Source: Gloeophyllum trabeum ATCC 11539 (lineage: Eukaryota; Basidiomycota; Agaricomycetes; Gloeophyllales; Gloeophyllaceae). Taken from it: 64,000 bases of DNA. Of the stretch, positions 13,101 to 24,726 are shown piece by piece (the stretch's first letter is position 1; each line of letters starts with the position of its first letter). The stretch is taken from positions 1,062,950-1,126,949 of the forward strand of contig NW_006920415.1 in assembly GCF_000344685.1 (NCBI RefSeq). The letters are read 5' to 3'. Under the pieces are notes generated by a model. The model saw only the letters and a list, made by a program, of their open reading frames with translations, was not told where the DNA came from and made no database searches. The position numbers and the translations under genes were made by a program.

Positions 13101-14104
13101 CTTCTATATCCGCTGAAGTGCGGATATCGGTGCCAGTGCCATACATAACCATGAGTACCTAGGAAGCTCATGAGCAAGCACGTTAGGGATGGCAGGGAGG
13201 AAGTGATCTACTTCTGCGGCGGCCCGTTGGATTGGCAACGCCTTGTCACCCAAGCCATGTCTCATTTGCTTCAATATATCTCTTGTGGCATTGTCCGTAA
13301 CAGCCCTCCTAGCCGAGACCAATGACTTTCGCAGGGCCCTAAGTGCATGGTACCGCAAAGAGATTGACTGTCAGTGATAGGTGTCAGTACGGATGCGTAC
13401 GTCATGGAGTAAGCAAGTTCGATGCTCACGTTGGAAGACCTGTATATCTTGACAGTCACCGTCCCTATCTCGGCCATGAAGGACATGACCTGGGCAAACA
13501 AACCTAGTTATAATACCACAGGCACGCGCACATTCACCGACATACCTGAGAGCCGAACTTCAACATAAGCTCCCCCACACAGTATAAGGCTGCACTGTGC
13601 ATCGATTCGGTCAGTCGAAACAGGAGAATCCCTATGAACATGTACTTGCATCTTGCTGATGTCTTTATCGGTCGCCTTGAAATCGCCCACTATGCTCATG
13701 AATTTCTGTACAGTATCAAAGAGAGTCCTGGCCTCCGTAAGAGTGTACAAGGAGATAAGGCATCTCGCCACAAGGTTCCTCAAAGGACGTCCAGGAGGTG
13801 GATAGGGCGCAGCTCCGACAATGGTCTTCACGAGAGCACTTTCGAAATCGGCCTGGTGAGCTTTCAGCTCCTCCTTCCGACCACGTTTTAGCGCCGACAG
13901 AATACTGAGTTGTATGCGCAAAAGTCTCACCGCCGGCATATCCTTCAGCGACTTTTCCAGATCCGAAAGCCATTGGAACAGGTGTATGTCGCCGTTCTCA
14001 GCAGCCAGCTTTGACTGAACAACAGGTCAGTGTCATGACAGGGTAGACAGCGCATATCGTCTCGCCTCGTCGAGCAGCCTCCCTCCGTCGGTTGATTCAG
14101 CCAT
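7144..14104 (-). CDS. LAA1: HEAT-repeat trafficking protein, Laa1/HEATR5 family
   Basis: This is a very large gene of about 2,000 codons in many exons, starting at ATG 14104 (MAESTDGG) and ending in LRAFGS at 7144. The N-terminal part (LFQWLSDLEK, then a PPGRPLRNLVARCL block) fits the HEATR5/Laa1 N terminus. The middle carries LGPNFVRPHLPQLLVLWRNA, a signature I associate with this family, and the rest is alpha-helical HEAT-like repeats. Laa1 in yeast and HEATR5 in animals bind the AP-1 clathrin adaptor and act in TGN/endosome traffic. The length matches the family. Exon borders were not resolved one by one. The gene is divergent from FIG4. Confidence 0.85.
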
Positions 14105-14328
14105 GTTCAGACAGACGCGTCGAGGCGCAGACTTGATGGCAGCGCGAAGCGATGCTGCTGTTAGACGCGTTACTCGAAAGGTGTTACGTGATGGCACGAT
14201 CGAGATCAGACGCGCCGGCGCCTAAATCAGCCCTTGTACGGTCCCTTCGCCTGCTCAGCTCATCTTTCTCAATTGGAGCCTACAACGAGCGTTGGACGTC
14301 TTAGGTCTGAATACGCTAGCTATTCGTT
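14105..14328. promoter_or_regulatory. Shared divergent promoter, LAA1-like / FIG4
   Basis: Only 224 bp separate the two start codons. An ATTGG (inverted CCAAT) lies at 14272-14276, about 53 bp before the FIG4 ATG. No TATA box was seen. The distance is short enough that both genes probably share control elements. Confidence 0.5.
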
Positions 14329-17300
14329 ATGAGCTCGGTTGTACCTGCAAAGCATGCGAGCTCTAGGTCATCCGCGTCCTCGATTTCAGCGCGAAGCGAC
14401 AACGACGGGTACCTCTCCCTGAACAAGTTCATACTGTATGAGAATAGGCTCCGTTTTTATATTGTCGCCTCAAACGCCTCCGATTCCCGACACCGCATTT
14501 TAAAGATTGATCGTTGCTCTCAAGAAGAGCTCGTTGTTATTGAGGACGAAACAATATACAGTGGGAAGCAGATGACTGCCTTGCTGAAGATGCTGGATGA
14601 CGGGAACAAGTCATCTGGAGGCCTGGGAAAGGCTCGAGTGTTCTTTGGACTGGTCGGTGAGCTGCATCTTGAAAAGTATGAGATACCCAAACTGAGGTTA
14701 TGCCCGGCAGGATTCATGCGATTCACTGCAGGGTGGTACATGGTCCTCATTTCCAAGCGATCCGTAGTCGCTCTACTCGGGGGTCATTATCTATATCACT
14801 GCGAGAGCACAGATATAGTTCCAATCTCTTTCAACCACAAGCTTGAACGACCGGCAGAAGAACAGAGATTGATGAATATCTTCAAGCAAGTAGATATGTC
14901 CAAGAACTTCTATTTCAGGTAAACTCACAATTAACCTCGAAGCCCTAATCTGACCTATCTTAGCTACACGTACGATCTGACCTCTACCTTGCAACATAAT
15001 ATGACGCAGCCAGACGGGCATCGAAAGGGCAAAGTCCCTTTTAACGATCGTTTCGCCTGGAACTACCATATGCTCACGTCTGCATTCGAGGGCCGAGATC
15101 GTCCTTCCTTGAAGGCACACTGGCTCTTGCCTCTCATCCATGGCCATGTCGATCAAGCAAGTGCGTCGGCTCCTAGCCATAACTTTATACTTTGTGGCGA
15201 GAATAATTGTGTATCGTCACAGAGTTGACCGTACTGGGTCGCGTTGTCTACGTGACATTAATTGCTAGACGATCCCGCCATTATGCGGGAGCCAGGTATC
15301 TGAAGCGTGGTGTGAATGACGAGGTAGGTCACCCTCATCTAGACAACGGTTCTAATTCTTACTGTATTGCATTTATACCAGGGCAACGTCGCGAACGAGG
15401 TCGAGACGGAGCAAATAGTCTCAGAGGCTTTGACGACGCCGTTCTACTATCCTGCAAAACGAAGCTCTCCTACCGGCCCGCAGGAGCGTCGACCCAATCC
15501 GCATTACACCAGTTTTGTCCAGGTCAGTCGGGCCCGATTCCATGCATGCGTAGTGAGCATTGACGAAACATAGTATCGAGGCAGCATTCCCATTTACTGG
15601 ACTCAGGAAACAAGCAGCATGACTCCAAAGCCACCGATTGAAAGTAAGTCATACTTCGGCTTTCACTGATACATCCTTCCATTTCTCGACTTCAGTCAGT
15701 GTGGTCGATCCCTTCTTCACCGCTGCTGCTCGGCATTTCGACGACCTCTTCGAGCGTTACGGGGCTCCTATTATGGTGCTGAACCTCATCAAGGAACGTG
15801 AACCGCAGCCGCGGGAGTCTAAGTTACTCGCCGAGTACACACAATGCATAAATTACCTCAACCAGTTCCTGCCTCCTGGAAAGCAGTTATTGTATCGTCC
15901 CTGGGACATGTCAAGAGCTTATAAGGAGTGGGCACCTATATCACTTGCGCTGGGGTCTTTGCAGTGTTTACATTTCTCTTCCCCAGGAAGACTCGGGATG
16001 TGATCGGTTACCTGGAAGACATCGCGGAAGAAGCAATCCAGATGTCGGGTTTCTTCCACTCGGGTCCAGAGGCATATTCACATGAACTGAAGAACAAGGA
16101 AAGGTGAATGTTTACCTGCTGGTTTCTCATCACTTAGCTAAGCTGTGAATAGAGGTGGCCCGGAGCTTACCTGGCGCAACACTATATCCTTGCAGAATGG
16201 AATTTGTCGCACAAACTGTGTAGACTGCCTTGATCGGACCAACGCGGCGCAATTCGTGTTTGGGAAGCGCGCTTTAGGACATCAGTTATATGCGCTGGGT
16301 GTAGTCGACAGTCCCAACCTAGTCTTTGACTCGGATGCCGTGAATATGTTGACCGAGATGTATCACGACCATGGAGACAGTATGAATCTCCCGTTATTCG
16401 GAGGAAGTGCAACTTGCTGATCTTCTACCACCTAGCCATTGCATTACAATACACGGGCAGCGCCTTAGTCAACCGAGTCGAGACCTATCGACGCATGCCT
16501 CACTGGAACAGCCATTCGCGAGACATCATTGAGAACTTCCGTCGATACTATACGAATTCTCTCCTGGGTACGTCTCCCTTTTATTTGCTGGTCCGAACGA
16601 ATACTTATAGATGCTCGCGCCTTCAGATGCTGATAAGCAGACTGCTATCAACCTTTTCCTTGGAGTGCAGAGTGAAAGGCCCCTAACACAACCGCCAAGA
16701 AGAGGTGGATATCGTCAGTGGTTCCACCCCGAACATCTGGAGCCCCCTTACGTTCTCGGGCGATGTGAGAAAGGTATAAATGACTTTGCCAAGCACAAGA
16801 GCGACTTCTGGGTCGAGTACTATCGGCCCCTGCTGTTCACGTCTTTGGGGAAACACTTTGCTTATTCTATGAACAGTACACTCAAGCTTCCCGGGTATGC
16901 TTCGTGCTTTGTCACTCACGACACATGGAGACTAACCGTGAATCGTCGCAGGAAAACGGCGAGGGATATCAACTTCAGCCCATTTGTCACGCAGAATACG
17001 AATGGTGTACATCATCATCCACGGTGCGACCTGCGGCAGCGGTTAAGAGGGCGTATCTAACAATTTTATAGCCTCATGGATGGGGTGCGACGATGGATGG
17101 GCGGGGATATGACCCCAACTCGTCGCCCTCATAGTAGGGCTGTTCAGAGGACTGAAGTGGAGAAAGCAAGATCGGACACTGAAGACATTCACCACTCCAG
17201 CAAGACGCTCGCCCTGCACCTGCTTGACCCTTGGGTACCGCCCGAGGAAGAATCAGAGTACCAAGGGTTGGTCTGCACAAACGTGATAGTTGTTATTCTT

Positions 17301-17560
17301 CTGAAGTGCTGCTGTTTAGGTATATCGACCAATGTCAGGACTTGCTGGTGGCGTCAATCGCTGGAGAGGAAGAATTAGAAGAGAAAGACATCATTCGATA
17401 CCATTCGTCAATCAGTGCTGGAGCTGGAGAAATTCTGGAGGTTGAGGATGATGACCTGGATACCTTCGAAGGTTATGTGCAGCGTGGGTTGACGGAACAT
17501 GCCCGAGAGCCGCTGTGGAGCTATGAGAGATGGATGGCGGACACGACTAGACCGGGCTGA
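14329..17560 (+). CDS. FIG4: FIG4-type SAC-domain polyphosphoinositide phosphatase
   Basis: Thirteen exons splice to 860 codons: 14329-14918, 14964-15160, 15223-15323, 15382-15522, 15574-15643, 15696-15927, 15987-16103, 16153-16379, 16436-16567, 16627-16894, 16952-17023, 17072-17266 and 17320-17560. The N terminus ([22 protein letters not shown]) is FIG4-like. The SAC catalytic motif [12 protein letters not shown] places the nucleophile at Cys505 and Arg at 511 (CX5R). Fig4 removes the 5-phosphate of PI(3,5)P2 and, with Vac14 and Fab1/PIKfyve, sets vacuole/endosome lipid balance. Size matches yeast and human FIG4 (about 880-907 aa). The total of 2,583 nt is an exact multiple of three, supporting the model. 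The gene converges on RFT1 with an 86-bp gap. Confidence 0.93.
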
Positions 17561-17646
17561 TACGCTCATTATATGTAACAGTAGGAGATCCGGACTGCAT
17601 GATTAGCATCACTTTTACATGAAGTTGAACACTGGGCCTGGAGGTA

Positions 17647-19548
17647 TTAATCCGATTTTGCATGTCTAGAGCGGAGCAACTGTCGCCCAATACGGAACCA
17701 CCATACGAAGAGCGAAACGAGACCGAGGCCAATCCCTAGACCTACGTGGATCATCATATCCTTTCTGATGAGCACGCTCTTGCCGTCCGATTCCAGTTGC
17801 TGCTCCACTCCGATGTGTTGCGCATGCCATCTAATCGCCGCGACCGAGAGCGCCAGGGTCAATAGCAGTCGCGAGTCGGGCACAATATACTTCCAGCGAA
17901 GCAGGCCAGCGGAAGAGTGAGATCTGAAATAGGCGGAGATGAATGACGCGCAATACGCGATGCGGCTGAGCAGATTGATGATGTTCGCATATACCAAAAA
18001 TGTGTCGCGGAAGCCCAGAGAATAAAATCCTAGGGCGGAGAGGACGTATAAGACGGAGAAAGCGGTCATCCACCTAGGACTTATTCAGCTCGACGTATTG
18101 ATCAAGTGAGGCATCATACGCACCTGCTCTGGTTGTTAAAGTCCGCGGGGTTAGCAACGCTCGAAACGAAGGCCTCTAGCCCTCCATTGACAGCTAGCAC
18201 AGGCATATACCATAGCCACGCCTGGAGCACGCGCGCAGCGCTGGTGGCGAGGTAAAGCGGAGGGAGCAGAACGCGTAGAAAGACCGGCAGGTATGGTACC
18301 CCGAAAGTCAGTAAGATTGCAGAGAAACTAAGCTGGGTGTTGAGTAAGAGGGTGAGGGTGTTCGAAGCCTGCGTGAGGCTTTGGAGATCGCTCCCTTTCG
18401 AAGCATTCGGTAGGTTCGGCAGGAGCTTGGAGAAATAGACACGGAGGGTCTCCTCAATTGGTTGGAAGATGATCCTAGCGAAGAGGGATCCTGCGTGCCT
18501 TCAATAGACTGTAGGCACTACTGCAAGCAATATCCACCGACCATAGTTAACCGCCACCGCGTATCCTCCTTGGTCATCAAGAGGACTCAACCTGGACACT
18601 ATGAGCTTGTCGCCTTCTGTCAAGACGTGCTTGACCACCGATTGTGAGGTCATGGTCAGTGACAGTCGCAGCAGCTTCTTGTCGAACGCAGACCGACTTC
18701 CAGTGCGGTATCAGCACAGATGAACGCGCCAGGGAATAGTGCCACACACATATGCTTTGGGGATAATAGAGCTGTCATTGACTTCGGCCCAGATAGAGAC
18801 ATGGGGTATTCAACTAGGTACATGATTAGGACGAGTATCGCATACATAAGCTGTCCCATGGCAAACGCGACAAGGGAGAGCTTCTCCTCGTCAGACTGCC
18901 TCTTGGAGTCGATGAACAGAAGGAGGAAAGTGGTCATAGCCTTTCCGATGACACCGACTGCCTCTGCTCGCACACGGACGTTTGTGCGAAGTTCTCCCAT
19001 GGCTCTACAAGATAGGTCATGGCGCGTTTCAGATATTACCATGCCAACGGGCAATGGGTCACTGACCTTATATGCATTGGCTCGCTCATGAGTTCGATGA
19101 GAGCCGCGAGAGCGTAGGTGATAATGGACAGCTCAAAATGGGGCTGATCCCGAGTTCCAGATGAAGACTGCTGCCAGTACAGAAACGACGTCGTCAAAGC
19201 CAGAGGTACCCCGATCATCATAGGCAAATACGTGAGGTTGCTCATGCTCTTGGGCACCTGCACGGAATTGGAATCTGCGCCACTCCCTTGCGTCTCCGGC
19301 ACGTTTGTAGGAGACGGCCACACGCGAAGCAGGGTATTCCGCACGCCCTCACGGCTGAGAAAGAGGATGGTGCTGAGCAGCAATTCGAAATGGATTGCGG
19401 CAGTGCCAAATGCGCGAGGGGAGGTCATCCGGAGGAGAGCCTGGTTGAGCGTGAAGGTAACGAGGCGGACTGAGAGCTGCAGGCCCATGAGGAGCCGCAC
19501 CGACGAGAGCGACGCCGCCGACAGCGTTCGCGTTTTGTTGCCAGACAT
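17647..19548 (-). CDS. RFT1: RFT1 family ER membrane protein (N-glycan lipid precursor)
   Basis: The first exon runs 19548 to about 19067 and contains the family signature FTLNQALLRMTSPRAFGTAA followed by HFELLLSTILFLSREG. Downstream come ALIELMSEPMHI and several hydrophobic spans, the last ending in a basic C terminus (RSRHAKSD). RFT1 is a polytopic ER protein needed for lipid-linked oligosaccharide assembly, classically proposed to flip Man5GlcNAc2-PP-dolichol; the direct flippase role is debated. The start chosen is the first ATG in frame (MSGNKTRT). The frame is open further upstream to about 19623 but has no ATG there. At least three introns are evident. Confidence 0.9.
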
Positions 19549-19687
19549 GTAGGCCGTCGTCGTCGTCGAGGCCGACAGACAAGCTGCTGAAGTCGACGCG
19601 CTATTCCTGGGAGAGGTTGCCACGTGACGCGACAGGCATCAGAGATCCGTCAAAGGCCCCGGACTATACACAGGCTTCAGCTCTCTT

Positions 19688-19693
19688 TATAAA
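19688..19693 (+). promoter_or_regulatory. TATA box of the secreted cysteine-rich gene
   Basis: TATAAA lies about 97 bp upstream of the ATG at 19790, a normal spacing for a strongly regulated fungal promoter. A palindromic CACGTG E-box lies at 19621-19626, between this gene and RFT1. Confidence 0.5.
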
Positions 19694-19789
19694 GCGCTGT
19701 AACCAAGGTCCCCCTTTCCCATCTTCAGCTTCAGCTCCGGCACTCGACCTCTGGCAGGTTTTCTTCATTTTCACTTTCACTTGCTCAAC

Positions 19790-20518
19790 ATGCGGTCTTT
19801 CCTTGTTCCCGTTGCTTTCGCTTGCGCGCTCGCTGGTCGAGGTGAGACAATTGACTGGATCCGCGAAAGGAGGAGTTCTGACCGAGAGATTACACTGTAG
19901 TGGCGGCTCTGAGCATCGCTGTAGCCGGTATCAATGGGAACCTTACGGCGAGCCAGTTTCTGGATGTCCCTGAACCCCTGAAGACACAGGTATGTACGCT
20001 ACACAGAAATCACTGTCGGCGGTATACTCATGTGAAGGGTACAGTGCACAACCCAGTGCAACCCCGCTAACAACGCCATCCAGGTATGCTGAGCCACAGT
20101 TGCGCCAACTGTACTTCATGCTGAGAAAGTTATTGAAGGCGTGCGGCACCGATGATGCCTGTCTCTGCAACAACGCCACGGTCTCCGCGATTACTGCTTG
20201 CCAGCAGTGTATGTTCAACCAGCTGATTGCAGAGAATATCCCGATGCCTGACCCCCGTGCTGGATCGAGCGCCGCCCTTACTGGTACGTAGTTGACTTCG
20301 ACGACGCTTTTCAGTCAGTACTCATCCTTGGAATAGCGTACGCCACTGCTTGCGCCGGGGTCGGACAGGTAGTCAATACGACACAAGTGACACTGTCGAT
20401 TCCCTCGAACTGGGACGGACCGTTTGGTGTTGGCTTGAACACTGGCGGTACGGTCGTCACTGTTGCTGTTGGAGGGTTGCTTGGGTTCGGAGCGATAATG
20501 ATTCTATCCAACATGTAA
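19790..20518 (+). CDS. Small secreted Cys-rich protein with GPI-like tail (CFEM-like)
   Basis: Five exons (19790-19841, 19901-19989, 20045-20083, 20139-20283, 20337-20518) give 168 aa in a perfect frame. A signal peptide (MRSFLVPVAFACALAG) is followed by a compact domain with eight cysteines, including CTTQC, CGTDDACLCNN and CQQC. N-glycosylation sequons are present (NLT, NAT, NTT). The C terminus is hydrophobic (VGGLLGFGAIMIL) after a small-residue stretch, as in GPI-anchored proteins. The CxDxxCLC pattern and count of eight resemble CFEM domains (surface adhesion or haem binding in fungi), but spacing was not checked against a profile. It is divergent from RFT1. Confidence 0.8.
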
Positions 20519-20807
20519 TGGACGTGCATGCTGTGCTGTGCTGTAGGATGTCTTTGTCAGATACTGTTTGCAACATATTGAGCTCGGATGTTTTCTTGGG
20601 ATAATGTCGCTCTGTGGTTGGAACCTGCGAACGCTGATGGATACGAGCTGTGATTGGCTGAGGGCAACACGTGGCAAGCACGCGGGTTGATCGAGCCAAT
20701 GGAGGCGCCGGAAACTTTGCAAGACTTGAAGGTAGTCGCCGGCGTTGCTAATCTTGCCTGGACGATGTGCAGGTAGCCCGGGGCTCTGCTAACACCAACT
20801 CTGGTCT

Positions 20808-23800
20808 ATGCCAACTCTCTGGTCCTCACTACCCTCGGTTGCTCGCGTACAGTGTTCACTCTCCCATGCCAGTGTATCTCTGCGCGCACGATACCCGACT
20901 AGACCAACGAAAACGTGTCAGAGACGGAGCCTGAGTGCCTTCAGCTCTTTGGTGGATGAGGGGGCAAACTTGTCTGCTGCGGAACGAGAGTGGCTTCAAG
21001 AGGATGACTTGGCTCCAGACACATCACCCGCCCTTCCCAGCAACGCGCCCAGATACGACTGGAGGTTGAGAGCGCGATCGCGTGTGCGACAAGCCTCTGC
21101 GCCCCTCGCTCCCGAGGGATCGAGTCCACGGCGCGCCCTTAAGCGCATACATCCGCCCCATGTGGAGATTTTCCCGGGAGAGCCATTCCATGATGAGATA
21201 CAGGCGTACAAAGAGCAGTCAGTCCCCGCCATTACTTGCCCGTTTCCACTGTGCCTCAATGTTCATCCACGCAGCTTCTTACCTTTACTAGATGCGGAGC
21301 AGAAGGAAGACGAAGCTATCCTGAAAGAACGGCTGTCCAACTGGCCCCTCGATCGCCTCAAGGAAGAAGGATACTGCTTAACCGGACTGTCCGCGTTTTG
21401 GCTCAAAGCCACCCAGTTTGGCCGGCCGGTAGCGGCGTTTCTGTTGGGTCCTGGCATTGCACTCCCAGACCATCGGTTCGAGTATGTGGATTCTGATGCG
21501 CGGCGTCCTATACAGGCTAATCTCAGTGTGTAGTAATGGCACGCAAGTGCTGGTATCCCGCCTTGACCCCCTGCAAGAGAAGCCTCTCCAAGGTAGCGTG
21601 GTATCTCACACGACCACCCAGATCCGTGTCGCCTTCCCAGAGCTATACGATCTTGACGAGAGCGCCTGGCGGTGAGGCACCGTCTCCTTTGCTCTGTTCC
21701 TGATATTTATCTGATAATACGCTATCGTAGACTCGATGTCGGCTACACGAATGTCATCTACGAGCGCATGCGGACGGCCATTGGCAGTCTCGTTCACGAT
21801 CCGGCGCTGCTGGAGAAAGAGTCCGACACCTCCGCATCGGACCGGCAGCTGATTCTGCAAGGCACACACCTCCGTGACAAGCTCCTGCGCTCCTTTGCCT
21901 CCGACGAGGATGTCAATCAGTTACAGCCTCCGCGTGCAGAAGACGGAGCCAAGGACGACGAAGATCTCAGTTTCCTCTCCGCCGACATGCGGATCCACAG
22001 CTGGATCCAGCGCTACAGCCGCCCTAACCCCGTGGTAGTCGAGGGGGATCCCGTCCTGTCCGGGCTGAACCCGACGCAGATACGCGCCATCGCGCTCATG
22101 GTGGGGAAGCGGATGAGTCTCGTGCAGGGTGTACGTAACGCCCAGACCTTCACTGTGGCATTCGCTGACAGGGAGTGCAGCCGCCAGGGACGGGCAAGAC
22201 CAAGACCATCATCGAAGCGGTGAAGCTTCTCAAGGTGCGCGCGACGACTGCCTCCGGCGCGGGGCCTTTGCAACTGACGCGGTGTGATTGGCAGGTGCAC
22301 TGGCAGATCCCGCAGCCGGTGCTGGTGTGCACGTTCACGAACGTCGCGGTGGATAATCTGGTGGAGGGGCTTGCGCGCGCGGGCGTGCGGCCGCTGCGGG
22401 TGGGCTACGGGAAGGTGCGCACGGCGCTGCACGCGCACACGCTCGAGGAGCAGCTGCAGGAGCACCGGCTCCGGAAGGAGGTGGACGCGCTCGCGAAGGA
22501 GGTGGACGAGCTGCGCGAGCAGCTGGGCGCGCTGAGGGGGCGGATTGTGAATGCGATGGGGGCGGGGCGGGAGGCCACGGAGAAGAAGGACGCGCAGTTG
22601 AAGGCGATGGAGAAGGCTGCGGTGAGGATGGAGAGGAAGGCGAGGAAGGCGAGCGCGAAGAGGTATGCGATGAGCCAGGAGATGCTGTGGGATATTGTGA
22701 CTTCTGCGGACGTGGTGAGTCGGGGTGTGCGCGCGACTTTATGGTGGTAGTTCATTCCGTATTCGCAGGTGTGCACGACGTGTGTCACTTCGGCATGCGC
22801 GGCGCTGAATATTATCGATTTTCCGATGGTGTTTCTCGACGAGGCGTCCATGTCGACTGAGCCTGCGTCGCTGATTCCCATCATGAAAGGCGTGAGTGGA
22901 GTACAAGTTTCCTCGTCATGTGTTCTGACGGTGTTTCAGTCGCAGCAGGTTGCGCTCATTGGTGATCATAAGCAGCTGCCCCCGGTGATTACAAGTGCGG
23001 AAGCGCAGTCGATGGGTTTGGGAGTGAGTCTCTTCGAGAGGCTTACTGAGGAACGACGTAAGTGCACGAGTAGTCAAGTGATATTTTGTATTGAACTATC
23101 GATTATGCAGATGTTCCTTCCATCATGCTGGACGTCCAGTACCGGATGCACCCCGCGATCTCGCGTTTCCCGTCGATCGAGTTTTACCAGTTCTCTGTGC
23201 AGGATGGTACGGTGGAGTCTGATGGGTCAGTGCATCCCCGATTGCTGCCACCGGCGTCGAGTCATTTGCAAGATCACCCCGAGACGGGGCGTCGGCCGTC
23301 GGTGATCTTCCTGGACCACGCGGGGTCGGAGACGTTGAAGCATCGCAGCCGGGTGAACTGGACGGAGGCGGGGATCGTGTGCAGCATTGTGGAAGACCTG
23401 CTGCTGCAGAACGCGGTGCGTGCGGATGGGGATCACCGCTTGGAGAAGAAGAGGTGGCTGACATTCGTGTGATTTGTGTGATCGTCGCAGGGCCTGCGCG
23501 GGGAGGACATTGGGATCATCGCGCCGTACGCGGCGCAGATCTCGCTGCTGACGCGGCTGTTGCGCACGGACCACCGGTACCGGACGCGGTTCACGGCGGT
23601 GCTGGGGGAGCAGCGCGCGATGCAGCTGGCGCATGTGGAGATCAAGACGGTGGACGGGTTCGAGGGGCGCGAGAAGGAGGTGATTGTGTTCTCGACGGTG
23701 CGGAATAACGCGCGCGGGCACATTGGGTTCCTGGGGGACCGGCGCCGGCTGAATGTGGGGCTGACGCGGGCGAAGAGGGGGTTGTTTGTGGTGGGGAGCC

Positions 23801-24000
23801 TGAGCACGCTGCGGGAGGGGAAGGTGAGCGGGTGGGAGGGCGGGGGGAATGTGAGGGTGGGGAAGGGGGCGGAGGCGTGGCGGCGGTATGCGAAGTTTTT
23901 GAGCGAGGAGGGGTTGGTTGTGCGGCTGAGCGGGGAGCGGCTGAGGAAGACGCTGTACGGGAATATTACCGACGCTGATGTGCTGAAGCGGGTTTACTGA
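20808..24000 (+). CDS. SF1 (Upf1/SMUBP2-like) helicase, possible mitochondrial form
   Basis: This multi-exon gene has all core SF1B helicase motifs in order: Walker A GPPGTGKTKT (assembled across an intron at about 22190), Ia FTNVAVDNL, II FLDEAS, III LIGDHKQLPPV, IV YRMHPAIS, V VDGFEGREKEV and VI GLTRAKRG. A charged coiled coil is inserted between Ia and II (about 22440-22680). Members of this clade (Upf1, Sen1, SMUBP2/Hcs1) unwind RNA or DNA. The first 60 residues are rich in Arg and Ser and nearly free of acids (RARYPTRPTKTCQRRSL), as expected for a mitochondrial presequence. I cannot place it closer than Upf1-like. GC is notably high from 22.2 to 24.0 kb. CCAAT boxes lie near 20654 and 20694. 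Confidence 0.87.
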
Positions 24001-24726
24001 GATCTATTGGTGTAAATTATGGTATATACGAGTGTTATGTTACGGTGTATTCGGATTGGGCGTTTCATGTGCTGGACAAGGCTGGTCGCGAGGGCAACGG
24101 AGGGTGGCCCTGAGTAGCGCCACTATGACAGGAGCGTGTGCGCAGCAACGCATTTGTGGCACGAAAGAGGGTAGATTGGAGGGATCTGACCGCCGCGGAA
24201 GTAAACTCGACGGCCATTCGAAGCGGTGCTGCGGCTGTGCTCGCGATGCGGATCGGGCGTTGTTGTGCTTGCTCGCCTCCCGCCCGTCCCACGACCCATT
24301 GCGCCCTCGCCCGGCCCTTGCGTCCAAGCCTTGGCGCCGTCCATCCACAGACCGACGACAAGTGCGATCCCGAGCACGCGCTGGCCAACTCGCATCCCTG
24401 CGGCTGAACGATGGCGGGTCAGCTCAAGACCGGAGAGACAGCTCCAGAGGCGAGACGATCCCTTCTGGAGGGGATCCCGGTGGAGGCAGCGGGGGATGTC
24501 AGACGCCACATTACGAACGCCTGCTTCTGCCGCCCCGTAATGCGCATCTCCGCCCTTTTGGCAATCCGTCTGATATATCCCGCCCCGTTCCCACTCATCC
24601 TTCATCCTCTCCTCACTTCCCCATCTTCTTCCATACCGGCCCCAGCTGCTTCTCGCCTTGTCTTTCTCCTTCAAAGGCCCGCCCTGCGTCTCACCACACT
24701 CGACACTTTCTCTCCTTTCTCGCGCC
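24001..24726. other. Intergenic region upstream of the RRM/zinc-finger gene
   Basis: Long open frames occur on both strands here because the sequence is GC-rich and stop-poor. None looks like a conserved protein. It probably contains the terminator of the helicase gene and the promoter/5' UTR of the next gene, with pyrimidine-rich tracts from 24600 onward. Confidence 0.5.

Noticed and set aside
19549..19623. Longer N terminus for RFT1
   Set aside because: The frame is open but begins without ATG; MSGNKTRT at 19548 is the first ATG.
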